A DNA stretch of 64,000 nucleotides from Spirometra erinaceieuropaei (lineage: Eukaryota; Platyhelminthes; Cestoda; Diphyllobothriidea; Diphyllobothriidae): assembly GCA_902702965.1 (NCBI GenBank), contig CACRXP010000119.1, forward strand, positions 523,140 through 587,139. Reading direction: 5' to 3'. The translations under genes were made by a program, and so were the position numbers. The notes under the pieces were generated by a model, which was not told the DNA's origin, did not search any database, and saw only the letters and a program-made list of their open reading frames with translations. This document shows positions 61,666 to 64,000 of this stretch, piece by piece (position 1 is the stretch's first letter; each line of letters begins with the position of its first letter).

Positions 61666-61743
61666 GTATAGCACATCCTTGCATTTTTCTATTATTTTGT
61701 AAATCTAAAGGAATTACTGGCAAGAACAGGCGTTGGAAAAACA

Positions 61744-61755
61744 GAAGTGGAAATA
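61744..61755. repeat. left copy of 12-bp target duplication
   Basis: GAAGTGGAAATA, identical to 63608-63619, immediately before the 3' end of the minus-strand PLE. Confidence 0.75.
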
Positions 61756-63607
61756 TTTGAAGACGAAGATAGGCTCTCCGGAAGAGGTTTACTTAAGTGC
61801 TAACGTTTAAAAGAGCTGGGTCGGCTCTTTGCCAAAGCGTAAAATGCACTTAATAGATCAGAAATTTAATTTAAGGTGACATGTTGTGTTGGCCGGTCTC
61901 ATGCTGATCGATTTTTTCCTCCTCTCGCCGCCTCGGCCTCTCGGGAGATGGTTGACGGGCGTTTTGCCTGTGTGCTTTGTGAGTCACCACTCCGTCGAGG
62001 GGAGCTGATTGGACTTTAGTTGGGCGGTCGGTCTGGCGGTTCTTCTTCTTCCTCACCGAGTAAACTCAGCGTCGGGCTATCTCCGTGCGGCCGTCTTAAG
62101 TCCGGTGTAGTTGTTTGGTCCTGAGCTCTACGGTTGTGATGACGTAGGACTTTGTAAGCTGCAGGGAGGTCCAGATACCCGTTGATAGAGTGGGCATCGG
62201 AGAACCTCGTCTCGAGAGTTAGCCGTTCTGTTTTTGTGTTGCCTCGGCCTAAGATGGTAGCCCTCTGGAGGTCAAAAGTATGCCCCGTTTCTCCAACGTG
62301 TGTTGCTAGTTGAGAGTTAGGGTCTAACCTCCGAGTGGCCGATTTGTGTTCTTGTAGGCGAGTTTGCAATTTCCACCGGGTTTCGCCCACATAGTTGCAG
62401 TCGCTCTCATTGCAGTTTATTTTGTAGATGACTGCTGAGGTTTCAGCGGGTGACAATGGGTCCTTAGGTTGCATCAGACGACGTCGAATTGTTGCCTGTG
62501 ATCAATCGGCTATGCCTACTCTGCTGGGTTGTAACCGTCGCGAGACCGCTTCAGAAACCACTTTAACATAAGGAATGGCCCTCCAGACTCTGGATTGCTG
62601 CTCATTTGGCCGTCGTCTGGGCGCCCAACGTCTGCTCCTCTCGATGAAATGCCTGGGATAACGATTGGCTGCAAATAGGTTCACACGTTACAATCGTTCG
62701 GCCCTTTTATCTTCTGGCGTGCTGCAGTGTGTTTCGACTCTTTGGAATAGAGTGCGGACACAACTGCGTTTGTGAGACAGAGGATGGTTGCTGTTGAAGT
62801 GTAGGATCTGTCTCGTGTCGGTGGATTTTCGGAATACTGTAGTTTGCAACTGTCCAGTGGTACACCGGCGTACAAGTACGTCAAGGAAAGGCAGTTGGTT
62901 GTTTGTTTCTGCTTCCATCGTAAATTGGATATCCGGGTCAATCGTGTTCAGTAGTTCCTTTAGGTGTTCAATGTCACTTGTTTTGACAACGACGAAGGTG
63001 TCATCGACACAGCGGACCCAAAACTTTGGTTGATACTTGGTGAACACCAAGTGTTCTACCCGTTGAAAAACTACTTCAACGATTAGGCCTGATATAGGGG
63101 AGCCCATAGGAGTGCCTTTTATTTGTTCGTACATTTGTCCGCCGAAGTTGAAATAGGTCTTGAGACAGTATCGCGGAAGCTCGAGCAAATGCTCAGACTT
63201 CAGAGGTTTGCCTCTCTCCTCATAACGCTCTGCCAATAGTTGGTCCACGACATCTATCGCTAGTTGCTCTGGAATGGAGGTGAAGAGCGAAACGACATCA
63301 AAGGATACCATGGACTCGTCTGGCTCTAACTTCAGATGTTTTATGTGCTCGAGGAATTGGTTCACAGATGCTACTGTTGTTGGTGAGCCTTCGGCCAAAA
63401 ACTTAAGACGGCCGTACATCCATTTTGCCAAAGCGTACGTCGGAGGGCCACGAAGAGATACGATTAGCCTGACTGGGACATTTGCCTTAAGTACCTTCGG
63501 TAGACCGTAAAAACGAGCCATGGCGGTGTTAGTGGGTTTCATGGAGAACCAGTCGTTGGGTGTAATCGCCTCCTTGGCCCTGAGATTTCTTAGGCTTTTG
63601 TTTAGCC
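61756..63607 (-). mobile_element. Penelope-like element, 5'-truncated, RT plus GIY-YIG
   Basis: One frame with two in-frame stops runs 63600 to 62016. It starts within the RT (AKEAITPNDWFSMKPTNTAM, RFYGLPKVLK), then MVSFDVVSLFTSIPEQLAID (motif A), IKGTPMGSPISGLIVEVV, FWVRCVDDTFVVVK (Tyr of YVDD replaced by Cys) and DIQFTMEAETNNQLPFLDVL. A TAA after AERL is followed by a connector, then a TGA, then the endonuclease: AVIYKINCNESDCNYVGETR, LQEHKSATRRLD, LATHVGETGHTFD, LETRFSDAHS. A 3' tail reaches 61756. The N-terminal RT part is missing. PLE insertion uses target-primed reverse transcription, so 5' truncation with a target duplication is expected. Confidence 0.92.
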
Positions 63608-63619
63608 GAAGTGGAAATA
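63608..63619. repeat. right copy of 12-bp target duplication
   Basis: GAAGTGGAAATA, identical to 61744-61755. It marks the 5'-truncated end of the PLE. Confidence 0.75.
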
Positions 63620-64000
63620 AACAAAAAATAATTAGGAAAAGAGACTTAAGACCAAGAGGGCATTATTTGAGTTAACAATGTAATTCATTTCGGAGATTTT
63701 TAATGTTGCCGCTAATCGCGGCCATGGAGTGGGTGCCCTTCAAGCTTATCATTTTCTGACACTACTTCCGTACAACTTTGATTCTGTAAGCTGCTTTTAT
63801 AGTACTTCATCTTTCTGCGGGCTGGCCTCTTCAAAAGATCTTTGTTGCCGCTGTTTGCGGATGCTTTTTTATAACCTTAATAGTACTTTCTTGTAAGATG
63901 ACAAGACTAAATTAGCATGGCCTGTGAGTCCCCTCGTCAGACCACGCTTGATTAATGGAGTTTGATATCTGAGAGTAACGAGCGACCTTTGTGCTCAATT
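63620..64000. other. no recognisable feature
   Basis: Continuation of host sequence after the PLE. No TRPM-like exon was recognised before the window ends. Confidence 0.3.

Noticed and set aside
61711..61798. Extra TRPM-like exon reading ELLARTGVGKTEVE
   Set aside because: Acceptor and phase fit, but from 61756 on the sequence is PLE tail, so the apparent exon and its end are not trustworthy.

Overview
This is a eukaryotic, repeat-dominated nuclear contig. The best fit is a parasitic flatworm, probably a tapeworm of the Spirometra/Diphyllobothrium type. That identification is an inference. It rests on long introns mixed with very short ones (about 50 nt), abundant Penelope-like elements (PLEs), a non-LTR retrotransposon family whose ORF ends in C2H2 zinc fingers, and no compact or operon-like gene order. 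Only a small part of the window is host coding sequence; most is layered, decayed transposable elements (TEs).

Three host genes can be partly assembled from splice signals, phase agreement and family motifs. (1) Plus strand, 5501-14884: the C-terminal lobe of a CAMK/DAPK-like protein kinase, with an 8-kb intron full of TE debris. (2) Minus strand, 28131-19609: six phase-consistent exons of a Golgi-type zinc transporter of the SLC30A5/ZnT5 class, with both metal-site HxxxD motifs and a His-rich loop; its 5' and 3' ends are not identified. (3) Plus strand, 54862-61665: the N-terminal homology region of a divergent TRPM-like channel. It has two tiny introns, a possible 28-nt micro-exon, and a PLE inserted 78 bp after its last recognised exon.

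Layout: 1-5500 sparse, with one PLE endonuclease relic; 5500-15000 kinase exons around a dispersed-repeat cluster and the zinc-finger end of a LINE; 16479-18262 a large inverted repeat with a further copy; 19600-28131 the zinc transporter; 29600-33650 repeat debris, an assembly gap, a Ty3/Gypsy integrase relic, a LINE 3' end and an ATC microsatellite; 33905-42430 one plus-strand LINE that appears to have been split by a PLE-containing insertion and by a nearly full-length but dead Helitron; 42430-50100 further repeats, a minus-strand LINE split by a miniature inverted-repeat element, a second PLE and a Merlin/ISXO2-like transposase relic; 50100-61700 sparse sequence with the TRPM-like exons and a second intact miniature element; 61756-63607 a PLE flanked by a perfect 12-bp duplication.

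The most informative structures are the nested insertions, which give a relative chronology, and a miniature transposon family with roughly 50-bp terminal inverted repeats and 8-bp target duplications. Removing that element and one duplication from the minus-strand LINE rejoins its reading frame. No RNA gene, CRISPR array or bacterial-type operon was found.
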